Assembly (NCBI GenBank): GCA_016490735.1
Contig: JAEMWC010001378.1
Span: 1-64,000, forward strand
From: Pachyseris speciosa
Lineage: Eukaryota; Cnidaria; Anthozoa; Scleractinia; Pachyseridae
Direction of reading: 5' to 3'
Length of the DNA: 64,000 bases
This document shows positions 30,513-41,217 of this stretch, piece by piece; within the stretch, counting starts at the first letter, position 1; each line of letters opens with the position of its first letter. The notes below the pieces were generated by a model. That model was not told where the DNA came from. It made no database searches and worked only from the letters and a program-made list of their open reading frames with translations. The position numbers and the translations under genes were made by a program.

Positions 30513-30927
30513 CACTGTTTTCTTGTTACTCTGCCTAATATGGACCAAAAGCCTTCCCATTTGTTGTTGTCAACAAAACCCTGCACATCTACTGTTGTCA
30601 AAACAACTCTACACATTAACTGTTACCAGAAGCAGTGTTACTCTCTAAGCAAACTGGCATTGAAAATGATGGAAAGGCTTTTCAGGGCTTTGAGGTTGTA
30701 AATGGTTTGCCTAGCAATAAGCGGCACTGTTTTCTTGTTACTTTACCTGTTATGGACCAAATACTGCCCATATGCTGTCGTCAACAGAACCCTACATGTT
30801 TTACTGTTTTGTCAAAACAACTCTACACATTAACTGTTACCAGAGGCAGTGTTTACTCTGTAAGCAAACTGGCATTGAAAATGATGGAAAGGCTTTTTTA
30901 GGGATTTAAGGTTGTAAATGGTTTGCT
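30513..30927 (+). repeat. Two-copy tandem duplication, about 212-bp period
   Basis: CACTGTTTTCTTGTTACT at 30513 and 30725 starts two imperfect copies that both include ACAACTCTACACATTAACTG and GGTTGTAAATGGTTTGC. An 88-codon ORF spans the junction but merely reads the repeat. Confidence 0.85.
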
Positions 30928-31184
30928 TTACATTCTGACTTTAGCTTGCTGTTTTTTCCGGCAAATTTCGAGTTTCACACTTAGGCTGATGTGTAAAGAA
31001 TCTCCTCTACTTTTCAAAAATTGGATGAAAGTAAACATTGAATGATGAAAAAATTCAGTCGTATTTAAAATTTTGTCAAAAACCTTGGGAACAATGTTTC
31101 AGTGTTTCGCAAAAGGGCTTTGTATGATCTGTTGTTTTTGTATTTAAATTCCCTTGCACAATGATTTTGGTTGACATAACTTAG
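30928..31184 (+). other. No recognised feature
   Basis: A/T-rich intergenic DNA. Confidence 0.5.
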
Positions 31185-32170
31185 GCGGCTCTCGCCAGTT
31201 TCCAGCTTTTGTACTTTGATGGATTTTACTACCAATCTTTATAAGCTGTTACCTTTCTGGTGGCATCAAACAAATGTCCAATCATTGGTGAACAAGTTGT
31301 GAACTTTTTCTCACCCAATAGGTTACCGTAGTAATACTATAACCTGTTGAAGAGACCCCTAATTTTGACTTTAAGGGGCAGTGTCACGCTATTGTACCAA
31401 TACATCAGTGGAAACCTTAAAATAATGGTCCAGTTTTGTTGCCAAAGACTTCAGTTGCATTGACACTGTAAACGTCTGTATTCCATCTAAGATGACGAGG
31501 ATGGAAATGGATTGAAATTTGAAAGTCAGTTTTTCAGCCAGTTTTTTCAAAATTTCAAGCTATGCATTGAAAAATCCCCCCAAAAAATATTATGGTTAGC
31601 TCTTCCTGCTAAAATTTCATTGGAATTCATCTTGCTGATCTGTAGGAGCATTTTTTGCATGATAACAGGTAAAAGGCAGTAATTTCGGCAGAATTGAACC
31701 AAAAACAGCAAAAATCCTGGTGACAGTGCTGCGTTAAAGAGTAAATAACAAAAAAATGAGCTTGGTTACCCCCAATTTATATTGTTGAAAAGTAATAAGC
31801 ATGTCAAGATCCAACGTTTTGAAAAATTAAAAAAGAATGTAGGATGTCATTCAGAGTCACCTTGAAGTTTTGAAAATTTACAGTGGTTCTAAATCTGCTC
31901 CTACACTTTTTAAACTCTGCAGTAAGTTGTATTTTATTATGCTATTTATTTCCCAACGATAAAAAATGGAGGTCACTGAGCTAGTTTTTGAATTATCGTT
32001 TAAGGCTATAAATTTGGGGTGTTTTCAACAGGTTAGAGTGTTGCTATGGTAACCTATTATGTCGAAAACTGTTTTATAACTTGTTCATCAATGACTGGGT
32101 ATTTCTTTGATACCACTATTAAGTTAATCATCCATCAAAATAAAAGTGCTGGAAAGTAGAGGGGTCAAAA
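31185..32170. mobile_element. Old inverted-repeat element, about 1 kb
   Basis: The left segment 31185-31375 and right segment 31955-32165 are diverged reverse complements (AATAGGTTACC...ACTATAACCTGTTGAA against the mirrored form). Similarity to 17015-17260 continues at about 31755 (GAGCTTGGTTACCCCC), so 31376-31740 looks like a separate insertion. That insertion has ends near GGGGCAGTGTCACGC and GGTGACAGTGCTGCG. Superfamily not identified. Confidence 0.5.
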
Positions 32171-33631
32171 TCTGCTAGAGTTACCCTAGCAGAAGGGTCA
32201 AAGATGGCCCAGCTTTACAAACAAAATTTCACAGATAGGGTTACCCTACCACCCAGGATAACTTAATCGCATACAAAATGGCCAACAAGAGAACAGTTCT
32301 GCCAAGTACTTTGATTCTCCTGTCTGTACTGCCTGTTATTGCTGCTTTCTAGTGTTTTGGAATGCTGTTAATTGTTACCTTATTGCTAGACAATGACAAG
32401 TTGCAATTGTCCAGTCCGGTTTATATTTGATTTGACCCATGACTCGGTCTGGAAGAAGCAAGAAATATGAAAGGATTTAGCGATCTTGCACTAGAAATAT
32501 TTTCCATTTCTAAGAGAGAGGGGAGATTACATCGCCCCACATTGTACTCGATCGGCCATGATGGCCATTCAGGTTGTCATGATAAAAAAAGAAGAAAGTA
32601 GAGAGGGTAACCCTCCTGTCAGGGTAACCCTAGCACTTGCGTCACCCTCCCTGCGTGTAAACAGGGCCTTAGAACTCCCGCCCCCTTATTCTTGCCTCTG
32701 CCCCCTCAATTTTACGTAGATGTTATTACCCAGTCATGGTATGTCCGCTGCAACAGCGGTCAAACAAAATAGATGAGTCCAATAAATATTACTTATTTAT
32801 CACGACTGCAACACTTCATGTGCACTGATCTGATATGGTTTATTCATGTGCTGAAAGTTTGGATTAGTTTTTAGTCTGGCTAGACAACCTCCAACAGGAA
32901 GAAGGGAAGCTTAACGTCTGTTTCTTCCTCCTGTTTTACTTCCAGTAACGCGTTTCTCTAAACTATATAAGCTCCCCACTCTCTATCACCCCCCTCAAAT
33001 AGCCCCCCTCTCAATCAACCCCCACCCCCCAAACATACTTAAAATAAATAAGCCACTCAAATTTACGGTACTAAAAAAATCATGCAGGGAAGAAGCTGAA
33101 GAGTGAAGAAAAAAATTCCAGCAGAGTGAATTACACTGTCGGGCTGAAAAAACTGCCACAGTTGCTTGCAATGACATTGAAATACATGTACAAAAATTAC
33201 TGACATGAAGAATTGGATTCAAACAATGTTTTTGACTCAAGAAGTGCATTGCACCAGAAATAGGCTTTCTACAGAAAAAAATGATTATAGTCTTTCTGCA
33301 TTGAATAGACGTGTGCAGAACTGAAATCTTTGGGATTCCAGCGGGTTCAGTAGCGACTGGCAGCTTTCACTGCAATATAAAACAGTATAAAATAACAGTC
33401 AAGACCTACGCAGGCAGAATACTGCGTGACATATTTGGCTGATTTTGGGAGCCGAAAAGTCCAAAACTGAAAGATTACTCACCAAAAATGACAGCTCGTT
33501 CAGAAGGTCTTCCAGCTGCCATAACATGGACTCCTAAACAAAGAAATTTTACCCAAATGGGGCAGAAAAACAGAATACACAAGCCGCTCTTTCCTGAACA
33601 CAAACTGAGAAACATAACACGAGGCAACTAC
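32171..33631 (+). other. Repeat-derived intergenic DNA, no gene recognised
   Basis: Contains a C-rich segment at about 32963-33071 (blocks such as AGCCCCCCTC and CAACCCCCACC, ending TTTACGGTA). It resembles the segment 35100-35521 in the same orientation, a likely dispersed repeat. Nothing coding could be supported. Confidence 0.45.
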
Positions 33632-33703
33632 AGCAACTCCAACCTCGTTCCAGGGTCTCTCTCTCTGCCTCCCTTGTCGTTGAGGAGAAAGACCAAAGAC
33701 CCT

Positions 33704-34039
33704 GGGTGCTTACCATTGTCAGAAAAATCCGGAGGGAATGACCGTTGAATAATGGTAAGCGATTTTCCGAATTTACCGGCCAACCGGATGAGATTGGCGC
33801 TTACCATTTACTTCAAGGGGTTCCGTCATGCGCACTCACTCGTTCTGGGGCAAAAGGACCTGGAAACGGAACGATTCTATCAAATGGTAAGCAATTTTCC
33901 AAAATTCCGTTCCGAACGGAAAAAGCGGACTACCTCTGGAGGTTGTCCACAGTTTCCGAAAAGATTTTCCGGAAAATTACCTTACCATTTGACTTCAAAC
34001 CGAAATTACCGGATTTTTCTGACAAATATGTAAGCACCC
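33704..34039. mobile_element. 336-bp MITE with 3-bp TSD (CCT)
   Basis: Ends GGGTGCTTACCATTGTCAG and CTGACAAATATGTAAGCACCC, with inner TIR sequence AAAAATCCGG. It is flanked by CCT at 33701-33703 and 34040-34042. The mirrored arm of the host element near 34930 shows the uninterrupted site with a single CCT. A 3-bp duplication suggests a Harbinger- or CACTA-type mobiliser. Confidence 0.82.
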
Positions 34040-34110
34040 CCTGATTGCGGCTGGTCACGTGGCTCCCAAAATCTGGGAACCATTCAAATTCATTTCCAAG
34101 GGAAAAAATA

Positions 34111-34832
34111 AATAGATTGTGCTTGGCAACTTTTGAGCAACTTTTAGCGTTTTCAGCAACTTTTTGTACTGCAAGCAACCTAGAGCAACTTTTGCCTTCC
34201 TTGGCAACTTTTGAGTCAACAAATAGTTAGAAACTGACCAAACCATCATAAAGGTCTTTATTAAAAGGTTTTTATTAAAACTTGTCAAAACTAAGGATGC
34301 CGTACGTTCTTACAAATAATTTATAAAATAACACGTGCGCCCATGAACTGGACAGCAGCTATCTATCTTACGGGCGCTTACATCCAGCGGTTATTCGCTC
34401 CAACAATAGAGCTTCCCGCCCGCCATCTTGGTATTCGCTGCAGTGCGAGGCATCACAATTAGAAGCTGAAATGTCTGACGAGGAAAATGAAAATAATACA
34501 GATATTGACCCTACTGAGGTTACCATAGCCGCTGAAGCAACTCTTAGTAGTCAGCACTATGATGTCTATTGCAAACATTGTGACCTATACTCATTAGAAA
34601 CGTCATTAGAAAATACTTTCTATTATTAGTTACGTTGAGCTTAAAGATTATATTGATCACAACAAATGATGTTAAATTACACATACAACGTCATGTTTTG
34701 AGTAGTAATCTAGAACAAAATGACTTTCAAAAGTAAGCAAATTTTGTCAACTTTTAATTTTTGAGCAACTTTAGAGCAACTTTTGGGTGTATTGTCAAGC
34801 AACTTTTGCTGGATTTACTAGCACAATCTATT
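34111..34832. mobile_element. Nested 0.7-kb element with AATAGATTGTGC ends
   Basis: AATAGATTGTGC (34111-34122) and GCACAATCTATT (34821-34832) form a short terminal inverted repeat. Subterminal GAGCAACTTTT repeats occur at both ends and on either strand. It contains a small ORF (34471). No target duplication was resolved. Confidence 0.6.
34471..34629 (+). CDS. 52-aa ORF, possible truncated transposon protein
   Basis: Starts MSDEENENNTDIDPTEVTIA and includes YDVYCKHCDLY, with a CxxC pair, before a stop at 34627-34629. The acidic start and Cys pair look like the N-terminus of a larger protein cut short, perhaps a transposase with a zinc finger. No domain is certain. Its place in the middle of a TIR element supports a transposon origin. 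Confidence 0.3.
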   Translation: MSDEENENNTDIDPTEVTIAAEATLSSQHYDVYCKHCDLYSLETSLENTFYY

Positions 34833-35099
34833 CATGCCTAAGGGAGGGGTGACAGTGCAATTCGGTAACTGCAATTAATCTAGTAACTACCCCCGTGCGG
34901 TGAAGATATGCCACGTGACCAGCCGTAACCAGGGGCCTTTCTCTTCAACGACAGGGGAGGCATAGAGAGAGACCCTGGGAACGAGGTTGCAGCAACTCAG
35001 CGGTCATCCCTTTTTTGTGACGTCACTTCCGTTTTCGTCCACGCAGATTTTGTTCATGCCAAAATTCCCTCATCACAAGCTCATCACAACAACTCATTC

Positions 35100-35521
35100 C
35101 ATGCGCATACGCGCATACGCGCATAACCCCCCATCTCTAATAAGCCCCCTGTTTGGGAGACGGTTTTTGTAATAAGACCTCTCTCTTTAATAACCCTTCC
35201 CCCCCCCCCTTCCCCTTTGGGACACGAGATTTTGAAATTATTCCCTCCTTTTCCCTCTTACGAAATACACTTTATGGGGTCCAGTTGGTTTGTTTTAAGC
35301 AAATATTAAATAAAACACACAATGCTGTTACTTGCTTGATATTGCTGTTACTTGCTTGATATTAAATGATAAATTTGTACGGCAGTTGTTTGAGATTTGT
35401 ACAGAAACTATTTAACACGAAAACGGCGTGTTCAAAGATTTGAAATAAGCCCCCCTTTATTAAGGCCTGAAATTAAATAAGCCCCCCCCCCCCGGGGGGG
35501 CTTAATAGAGCTTTTACGGTA
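35100..35521 (+). repeat. C-rich dispersed repeat with TAAGCCCCC motifs
   Basis: AATAAGCCCCCTGTTTGGG, a poly-C tract near 35200 and another C/G run at 35486-35510 (C then G homopolymers, a short foldback), ending AGCTTTTACGGTA. Similar to 32963-33071. Confidence 0.5.
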
Positions 35522-35550
35522 TAGATCCATAACCTTGAGTTGCTTCTTGC

Positions 35551-35905
35551 CAGGGCTTCTGATAGGTCGCGGAAAAAAGTTAAATTTCGTGGGATTTTCA
35601 GGGGTAAATTCACGGAAAAATCGGCCGATTTCACGGAAAATTTCGGGGGCAAACTTCGCCGAGAAACAATCAGTAAAGAACAGCCGATTTCGTTGGAATT
35701 TTTTTGGCAAAATTTGCTAAAATAGATCAATTTTGCGTCGTTATGACCAGCGTTGTTTAACGTTTTTTTAAACAGAGACAATCATTTGCTCTTTCAATAA
35801 CAATTCGCTCGAGAAATGGGGTTTACCTAACACATAGAATCCGGAATCCGGAATCCGGAATCCGGAATCCGGAATACGAAATACGAAATATGAAATCCGG
35901 AATAC
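35551..35905 (+). repeat. Left inverted arm of the 7.1-kb region, with GGAATCC microsatellite
   Basis: Runs from CAGGGCTTCTGATAGGTCGC to the GGAATCC repeats at 35839-35880. Several G/A-rich direct repeats of the type ATTTCACGGAAAA lie inside. Confidence 0.7.
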
Positions 35906-37127
35906 GGAATGTAAAGAAGTTTGGTAGAAAATTTTGACAAAGGTTGAAGTCACTTGGGTAATAATATGGTCAACAAATTATATGATGACTTAGCCTGAGT
36001 TTTGCAGCAATCAAGCCCATGAAGTTTATTCTAGGGCAGCATTTTAATACTTTGGTTTTGCTTTTAATAAACCGCCTGATTCCTTTAAAGCACACAGCTT
36101 CCAATCACACCACAACGATACTAATCAATGTTTTGTGCCTTTTGAACATTTTAAATTCAAATCATTTTAATTAAAAGCACCTTTTCTTATTCTTTTTGTC
36201 GATGAATAGTGTTAGGCCTGTCCACAAATTGACGGCAACTTTTTGAACAACTTTCGATTTTCCATCAACCTTTTTTTATTTCGAGCAACTTTTTTTCCGT
36301 TTTCAATGTTTTGTTATTGATTTCAGCTATATCTTCATAAAACAAGAGCTATTTTTTGCTTATTATTTTAAACGCTTCGTGACCAAAAAGTAGAGAAAAA
36401 TCACTTTGCATATCTTGACTTAATTGCGCGTGGGAACGCTTACGCCTGATTGGTCATTGTCTGTTGCTCCATGCTGGAATGTCTGGGAACTGTATCGGCG
36501 CGTACATTTCAGGTTGTCGAGTGGCCGTCGATAAAACGAGGAACATGGGACATTCCGGAACATCTCCAAAAGACGAAGAAAGATCACTTTAAAAAAACAC
36601 TTTAAATATACAGAAAAGAAGAAACTAACATATATAATAAATATAATAATATATAATCCGAGAGATTAATAAAAAAAAAAAGAAGACAAAAAATATTTAT
36701 TCCAAAAAAAAAAAAGACGTTTATAAATGCCCCACCTGGAAATGATAGCTATGGGGGCTGGGTGAGGATTGTTTTAGCGCTTTCGTTTGCTTACAACATT
36801 TTCACCCTCATACAGTTGTACCGTCTTCTGTCATTGCTCTTTTTTTCGAAAAAACCTAAGTTAGTATGGTGCCCAATATACCTTGAAACTTTTATATAAG
36901 AACCTTGAGCAGGCAAAATCCGCTGCTCTCCACTTCTGATTGGTTAAGGATATCTACAACAACTGAGGACTCGGTCAGGCCTACTTTTACAGTAGGGGAT
37001 AAACGTGGTTAATCTGCTCCAAGAAAGATTTTCTTCCCAATAGCAATGCTTCTCATTCCATTTTTGCAGCGAGGGCTGCACTGCATGGGCCTGTTTGTTT
37101 CTTAAGGTTAAACTAGTGTAAAATCTT
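35906..37127 (+). other. Mosaic A/T-rich DNA between the left arm and the LINE tail
   Basis: No gene recognised. GGCAACTTTTTGAACAACTT at about 36230 resembles the subterminal repeats of the 34.1-kb element. A/T homopolymer-rich sequence lies at 36590-36720. Confidence 0.45.
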
Positions 37128-37487
37128 GCGGATCAGCTCTTTAAGTTGCATTTAATGATCCTGCATACCGTCTTTCTTAATAGTTATCCTTATATCCCTC
37201 CACATCGACTCAACTGGAAAGAACAAACCAAGTCCCAGACTAAGACTTCACTCCTGTCACCTACCTCCTCCTGTAAGACATCTATCGTCTTCACGGTCAG
37301 TGCTTATAGCTTAAGATCTTCGATTGCGCCTGTCCTTTCTATTCCGAGAGAGTCGGGAACTTTTCAGCACTCGGCAGCAACTACTTTTAATAAGCTCCCT
37401 GTAGCTATTAGAAACATAACTGAGTATAACTCCTTTTGTTGTAGTGTGAAGAAACATCTTTCGTGTGGGGAACTTTAAGCAGTGACA
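37128..37487 (+). pseudogene. 5'-truncated LINE fragment, end of RT protein
   Basis: The reading frame ends with GTFQHSAATTFNKLPVAIRN then ITEYNSFCCSVKKHLS. This is the F..A...WN.LP..IR....FK..LK..L pattern closing many CR1/L2/Rex-type LINE ORF2 proteins. It is followed by an A/T-rich tail and an ATT microsatellite (37535-37571). No catalytic RT motif is left. Confidence 0.6.
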
Positions 37488-37520
37488 CAATTATAAATTG
37501 TACATATACTATTCTTAATT

Positions 37521-37532
37521 GTTTTTATTTTT

Positions 37533-37569
<37 letters not shown>

Positions 37570-37582
37570 TATTATTTTTTAG
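37521..37582 (+). repeat. ATT microsatellite at LINE 3' end
   Basis: Run of TTATT/ATT repeats directly after the LINE fragment, of the kind used as a retroelement 3' tail. Confidence 0.75.
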
Positions 37583-37735
37583 GCAATTTTTTGTTATCAT
37601 TTATCACTGTAAATATTAACTACTTAGCGTTTTTAACAGAGTTTTTCCTAGGTTTGTTTTAATTGTAATTAACTTTAGTTACATATTAACGGATGAGGAG
37701 CCACCTAGTGGAAATGCTGTTAATAAGTGGTGATT

Positions 37736-38607
37736 ATGGCGGCGGCGGCTGCAAGTCGGTCGCTCTTAGGAAAACCAGGAAGGCTAAAATGGACTGACAA
37801 GATGAACCAAGATTTACTAGAATGCAGGGGAAAAGCCTTAAGTTTAAAAAGAACGGTCGCAAGAAAGGATATATGCGCATTTTGAAAGATCTATGGGATG
37901 ACGTGGGATACGTGAACTTGGGGTTATCAGCTCAGAATCTTCGCGACCATGCAGCAGCGATAACGGATGAAAACTCACAAATAAGTGTTAGAGGCGACTC
38001 TTCAACTGTTCTAGACGAAACAGAAGAGGTTGGTGTCTCTATGTTGTCACAAACCGAGGGTCTCGAACCCGCCCAATGCGAAGGTGAAAATTTATCAAAC
38101 GAAAATGTGGTTGAAGGGTCGAATTTGCATATTTCTTCCGACTTTGCTGATCAAAGAGCTCCCCAGGGACGGACCGCTACTGGCAAGGATCAAAACACCA
38201 AAAATCAAATCAAGCCAAATCTGCCTGATTATGATGTGCTTCCCTCCGAAACAAAGAACAAACCTTGGGGCAGTATTAGTTACGCATGTTTCTGTAATAC
38301 TGTCAACGATGTTTACGATGAAATCGTCCACTACAGGAGGAATATATTCAATGATCCATCGGATCGCGCAGGGAAGAGTTTCATTGAAGAACTAACCTTC
38401 TGGATTAAGCAATTTAATTCAGACTCTGACTTGAACTCGGTCGCTCTTAAAGCATTCATGGTGCTCCTAACTTTGATTTTGCAAAAACCATCCGCTACTT
38501 CCAAAAGCAAGGAGCATAGTGAAGCAATAGAGCGTCGATTAGCACTCTGGAAACAAGGAGACATTGATGTGCTGCTTAAAAAAGTGAGGTTCTTTCAAGA
38601 AACCTAG
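37736..38607 (+). pseudogene. RT-RLE element: N-terminal Myb-like DNA-binding segment
   Basis: ATG at 37736 opens MAAAASRSLLGKPGRLKWTD then KMNQDLLECRGKA. After a one-base shift near 37846 the frame from 37822 continues NGRKKGYMRILKDLWDDVGY and LGLSAQNLRDHAA. W....N.DLL....A....KKGY...LK.LWDD.GY..L..QNLRD looks like a Myb/SANT- or trihelix-type helix-turn-helix, expected to guide target DNA binding. An acidic linker and a conserved region (KPWGSISYACFCNTVNDVYD, FWIKQFNSDSD) follow. The frame ends at 38607, where one extra T at about 38592 separates it from the RT frame. The full protein would be continuous without these indels. Confidence 0.6.
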
Positions 38608-40395
38608 AAAGGTTGAAGACATATCCAAAGCCTTCTCAAAGCTGGTTCTGCAAGGAAAATTGACAGCTGCAATGAAACTCCTAGATAACGAGAGCTCGTC
38701 CGGTCTGCTCGACCTATCGCCAGATGTCCTGCAAGGACTACAGGACAAGCACCCACAGGCAGCTGATATCGCAGAGGAGAGTTTGTTACATGGCCCAATT
38801 GATTATATTCCGCCAAATGTTTATGACCTCATAGACGAAGAATTGATCTACAACTCGGCAAGTAAAACCAAGGGCTCAGCCGGACCATCTGGAATGGACG
38901 CAGAGCTGTATAAGAGAATTCTGTGCTCTAAGAACTTCAAGACCGAGGGCAAAATATTGAGAGAAGAGCTAGCCGTGTTCACAAGAAATCTGCTAAGGAA
39001 ATCGTACCACCCATCCTTACTTGAAGCCTTTACGTCCTGCAGGCTTATCTCGCTTGATAAGAACCCGGGAATAAGACCAATTGGTGTTGGAGAGGTACTA
39101 AGGAGAATAGTGGGGAAAACGGTCAGCGGTTTCTTAAAGGAGGAAATAAAAGAAGCGGCGGGTCCTCTACAAGTTTGCGCTGGTCATAACGCAGGAGCGG
39201 GGGCTGCAATCCATGCAATGAGTCAAGTGTTTGTTGAAGAAGGAACAGATGGAATATTGCTAATTGATGCTAGTAACGCTTTCAACCAAATGAATAGGTC
39301 AGCGGCCTTACACAATATCCAGATCATGTGCAAAGAAATGGCGCTCTATGTTATTAACACATATACAAGCCCATCTAGACTGTTTATTTGTGGGGGAGGT
39401 GAAATACTTTCTCGAGAAGGCACCACACAAGGAGATCCGCTAGCGATGCCATGGTACGCACTTAATACATCCATAATGATACATAATTTGAGGGATCATT
39501 GCCTATTGGTTAAACAGGTGTGGCTTTCAGACGACTCAGCTGGAGGAGGGAGTATAGTGCAGTTATACAACTGGTACAGGCAATTGAGTAAGGAAGGACA
39601 AAAGTTTGGTTACCTTGTGAATGGGACAAAGAGCTGGCTTATTGTCAAGTCTAGGGAACTCTTGGAGGAAGCAAAGAGGGTGTTTGGAGAGGAAGTCAAC
39701 ATAATGACTGAAGGTCAGCGCCATTTGGGAGCAGTTATTGCGTCGCAAGAATATAAAGATCAATATTGTGAGGAGAAGGTTCGTGCATGGAAAGAGGAAA
39801 TCGAACGTCTCTCTGAAATAGCGAAGAGCCAGCCCCATGCGGCGTATATTGCTTTCACAAAAGGCTACAAGTCTAAGTTCACCTACTTCATGCGTACGAT
39901 TGAATCGTTTGAAGTTTATGTCGATCCAATCCAGGAAGTGAATGAAGATTCACTACTCCCAACTTTGTTCGGTCAATCAGAGCCTCTCCCTAACGAGGTG
40001 CGTAGACTTGCTACCTTAGCAACGGGTCAAGGGGGTCTAGGCATTCCTGATCTGAAATCCGAGGCACCGCAGCAGTTTGCTGCCTCGAGACTAATAACCA
40101 CCGCGCACGTAGACTCTATTACACCACAGAGTTCTATCATGGTGCCAGGAGAAAGATCTACGGAGGAGCTAAAGAGGCATCAACAATCACTTAAGAGAGC
40201 AAGTGCCAAAGAGAAAATGGATAGCATTGATTCAAGCCTCTCCCCAGGCCTGCTGCGTCTGGTTAATCAATCGAGGGACAAGGGCGCAAGTTCTTGGCTG
40301 AATACGATGCCTCTCGCAGACAAAGGTTTAGCCCTCAACAAGCAAGAGTTCAGAGACTCGCTACGCTTGCGTTATGACTTGCCCTCAGTCGATTT
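38608..40395 (+). CDS. RT-RLE element: reverse transcriptase domain
   Basis: The open frame continues RKVEDISKAFSKLVLQGKL, then GSAGPSGMDAELYKRIL, RPIGVGEVLRRIVGK, a motif-A segment LLIDASNAFNQMNR, motif B REGTTQGDPLAMPWYAL, motif C VWLSDDSAGGGS and motif D KFGYLVNGTKSW. The catalytic aspartates of motifs A and C are present; motif C is SDD rather than the common Y/F-ADD. About 595 residues are uninterrupted. The ORF is cut at 40395 by the antisense LINE; the first codons after it (41218) restore DLPSH in the same frame. The protein would copy its RNA at a nicked target. Confidence 0.75.
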
Positions 40396-41210
40396 CACTT
40401 CACTTCACTTATTTATTTGATGTAACCTCGTTCAAATGAATGATATTAAATACATCTCGGTCAGCGGATTCCTAGGGAAACGGAAATAACAATAATTTGC
40501 GAAATTTAGTGTCGTCCGCAATTTCTACAACATTAGGTGGTAGATTATTCCAGTCTCTAATTGTGCGCGGCACAAAACTGAATTTGAATATGTTAGTGCG
40601 AGCGTAAATTGTGGAGTAATATCTATTGTGCATATGTCTTGTCTTTCTGGCCGGCTTTGATAATTCATCCAGGGGCAGGATTGCGTTGTTATCTAAACCC
40701 TTTTTGAGAAGACAGAGTCTGTCTATTTCCCTCCTGATCTTAAGTGACTTCCACCCTAGATCCTTTAAGAGCGTAGTGGCACTGCCAAGTTCATAATTCT
40801 GGTAATCAGATGTTACGAAGCGCGCAGCACGCCTCTGTATCTTTTCGATCTCGTTTGATAGGTTATCCGTATATGGATCCCATGCTTGGCTCGCATACTC
40901 GAGTAAGGGTCTTACTAGGCCAAGGTAGGCTGCCTCTTTTACTCTTCTGTCGCATGTTGAAAGGCTCCGTCTAAGGAGTCCGAGCAGTTTGTTGGCACGG
41001 CCTGTTATATCTGCTACATGGCGGTTCCATCTAAATTCATCTGATATCGTTACTCCGAGATATTTCGTGTGCTGGGCAGATTCCAGATTCGTGTGTTCCA
41101 TACTGTATTGATAATTGATCTTGTGGGTGGTTTTACGAGTTATGCGCATTATCTTGCACTTGCTTGGCTCAAAGCACATGTACCATTTCTTGGCCCAAGA
41201 TGTTAGATGA
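40396..41210 (-). mobile_element. 815-bp 5'-truncated CR1/L2-like LINE inserted antisense, 7-bp TSD
   Basis: TCGATTT at 40389-40395 and 41211-41217 flanks the insert. On the minus strand the insert ends in AAATAAGTGAAGTGAAGTG, a short tandem 3' tail. Removing insert plus one duplication (822 bp, divisible by three) rejoins the RT-RLE frame as DLPSVDLPSHCICGD. Confidence 0.88.
40472..41179 (-). CDS. LINE ORF2 C-terminal fragment (CR1/L2/Rex-like)
   Basis: 235 codons: FEPSKCKIMRITRK, TKYLGVTISDEFRWNRHV, ANKLLGLLRRSLSTC, VRPLLEYASQAWDPYTDN, IEKIQRRAARFV and FVPRTIRDWNNLPPNVV. This is the thumb/connection and C-terminal region after the RT catalytic core, typical of CR1/L2/jockey-group LINEs. 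No catalytic YADD is included because of 5' truncation, so no activity is expected. The frame is open throughout, indicating a fairly recent insertion. Confidence 0.85.
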   Translation of the reverse strand: MCFEPSKCKIMRITRKTTHKINYQYSMEHTNLESAQHTKYLGVTISDEFRWNRHVADITGRANKLLGLLRRSLSTCDRRVKEAAYLGLVRPLLEYASQAWDPYTDNLSNEIEKIQRRAARFVTSDYQNYELGSATTLLKDLGWKSLKIRREIDRLCLLKKGLDNNAILPLDELSKPARKTRHMHNRYYSTIYARTNIFKFSFVPRTIRDWNNLPPNVVEIADDTKFRKLLLFPFP

Positions 41211-41217
41211 TCGATTT

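Larger units (their letters stand above)
33640..34990. mobile_element. 1.35-kb hAT-like TIR element with 8-bp TSD, carrying two nested elements
   Basis: AGCAACTC occurs at 33632-33639 and 34991-34998. The ends are CAACCTCGTTCCAGGGTC and GACCCTGGGAACGAGGTTG. The inverted arms of about 100 bp also share CGTTGAGGAGAAAG and GGCTGGTCACGTGGC. An 8-bp duplication fits hAT elements. Two other elements are inserted inside (33704-34039 and 34111-34832). No full transposase is present. Confidence 0.8.

Noticed and set aside
33488..34044. Overlapping 86-99 codon ORFs
   Set aside because: They read through the TIR element and MITE sequence; both strands are open because of the inverted repeats.
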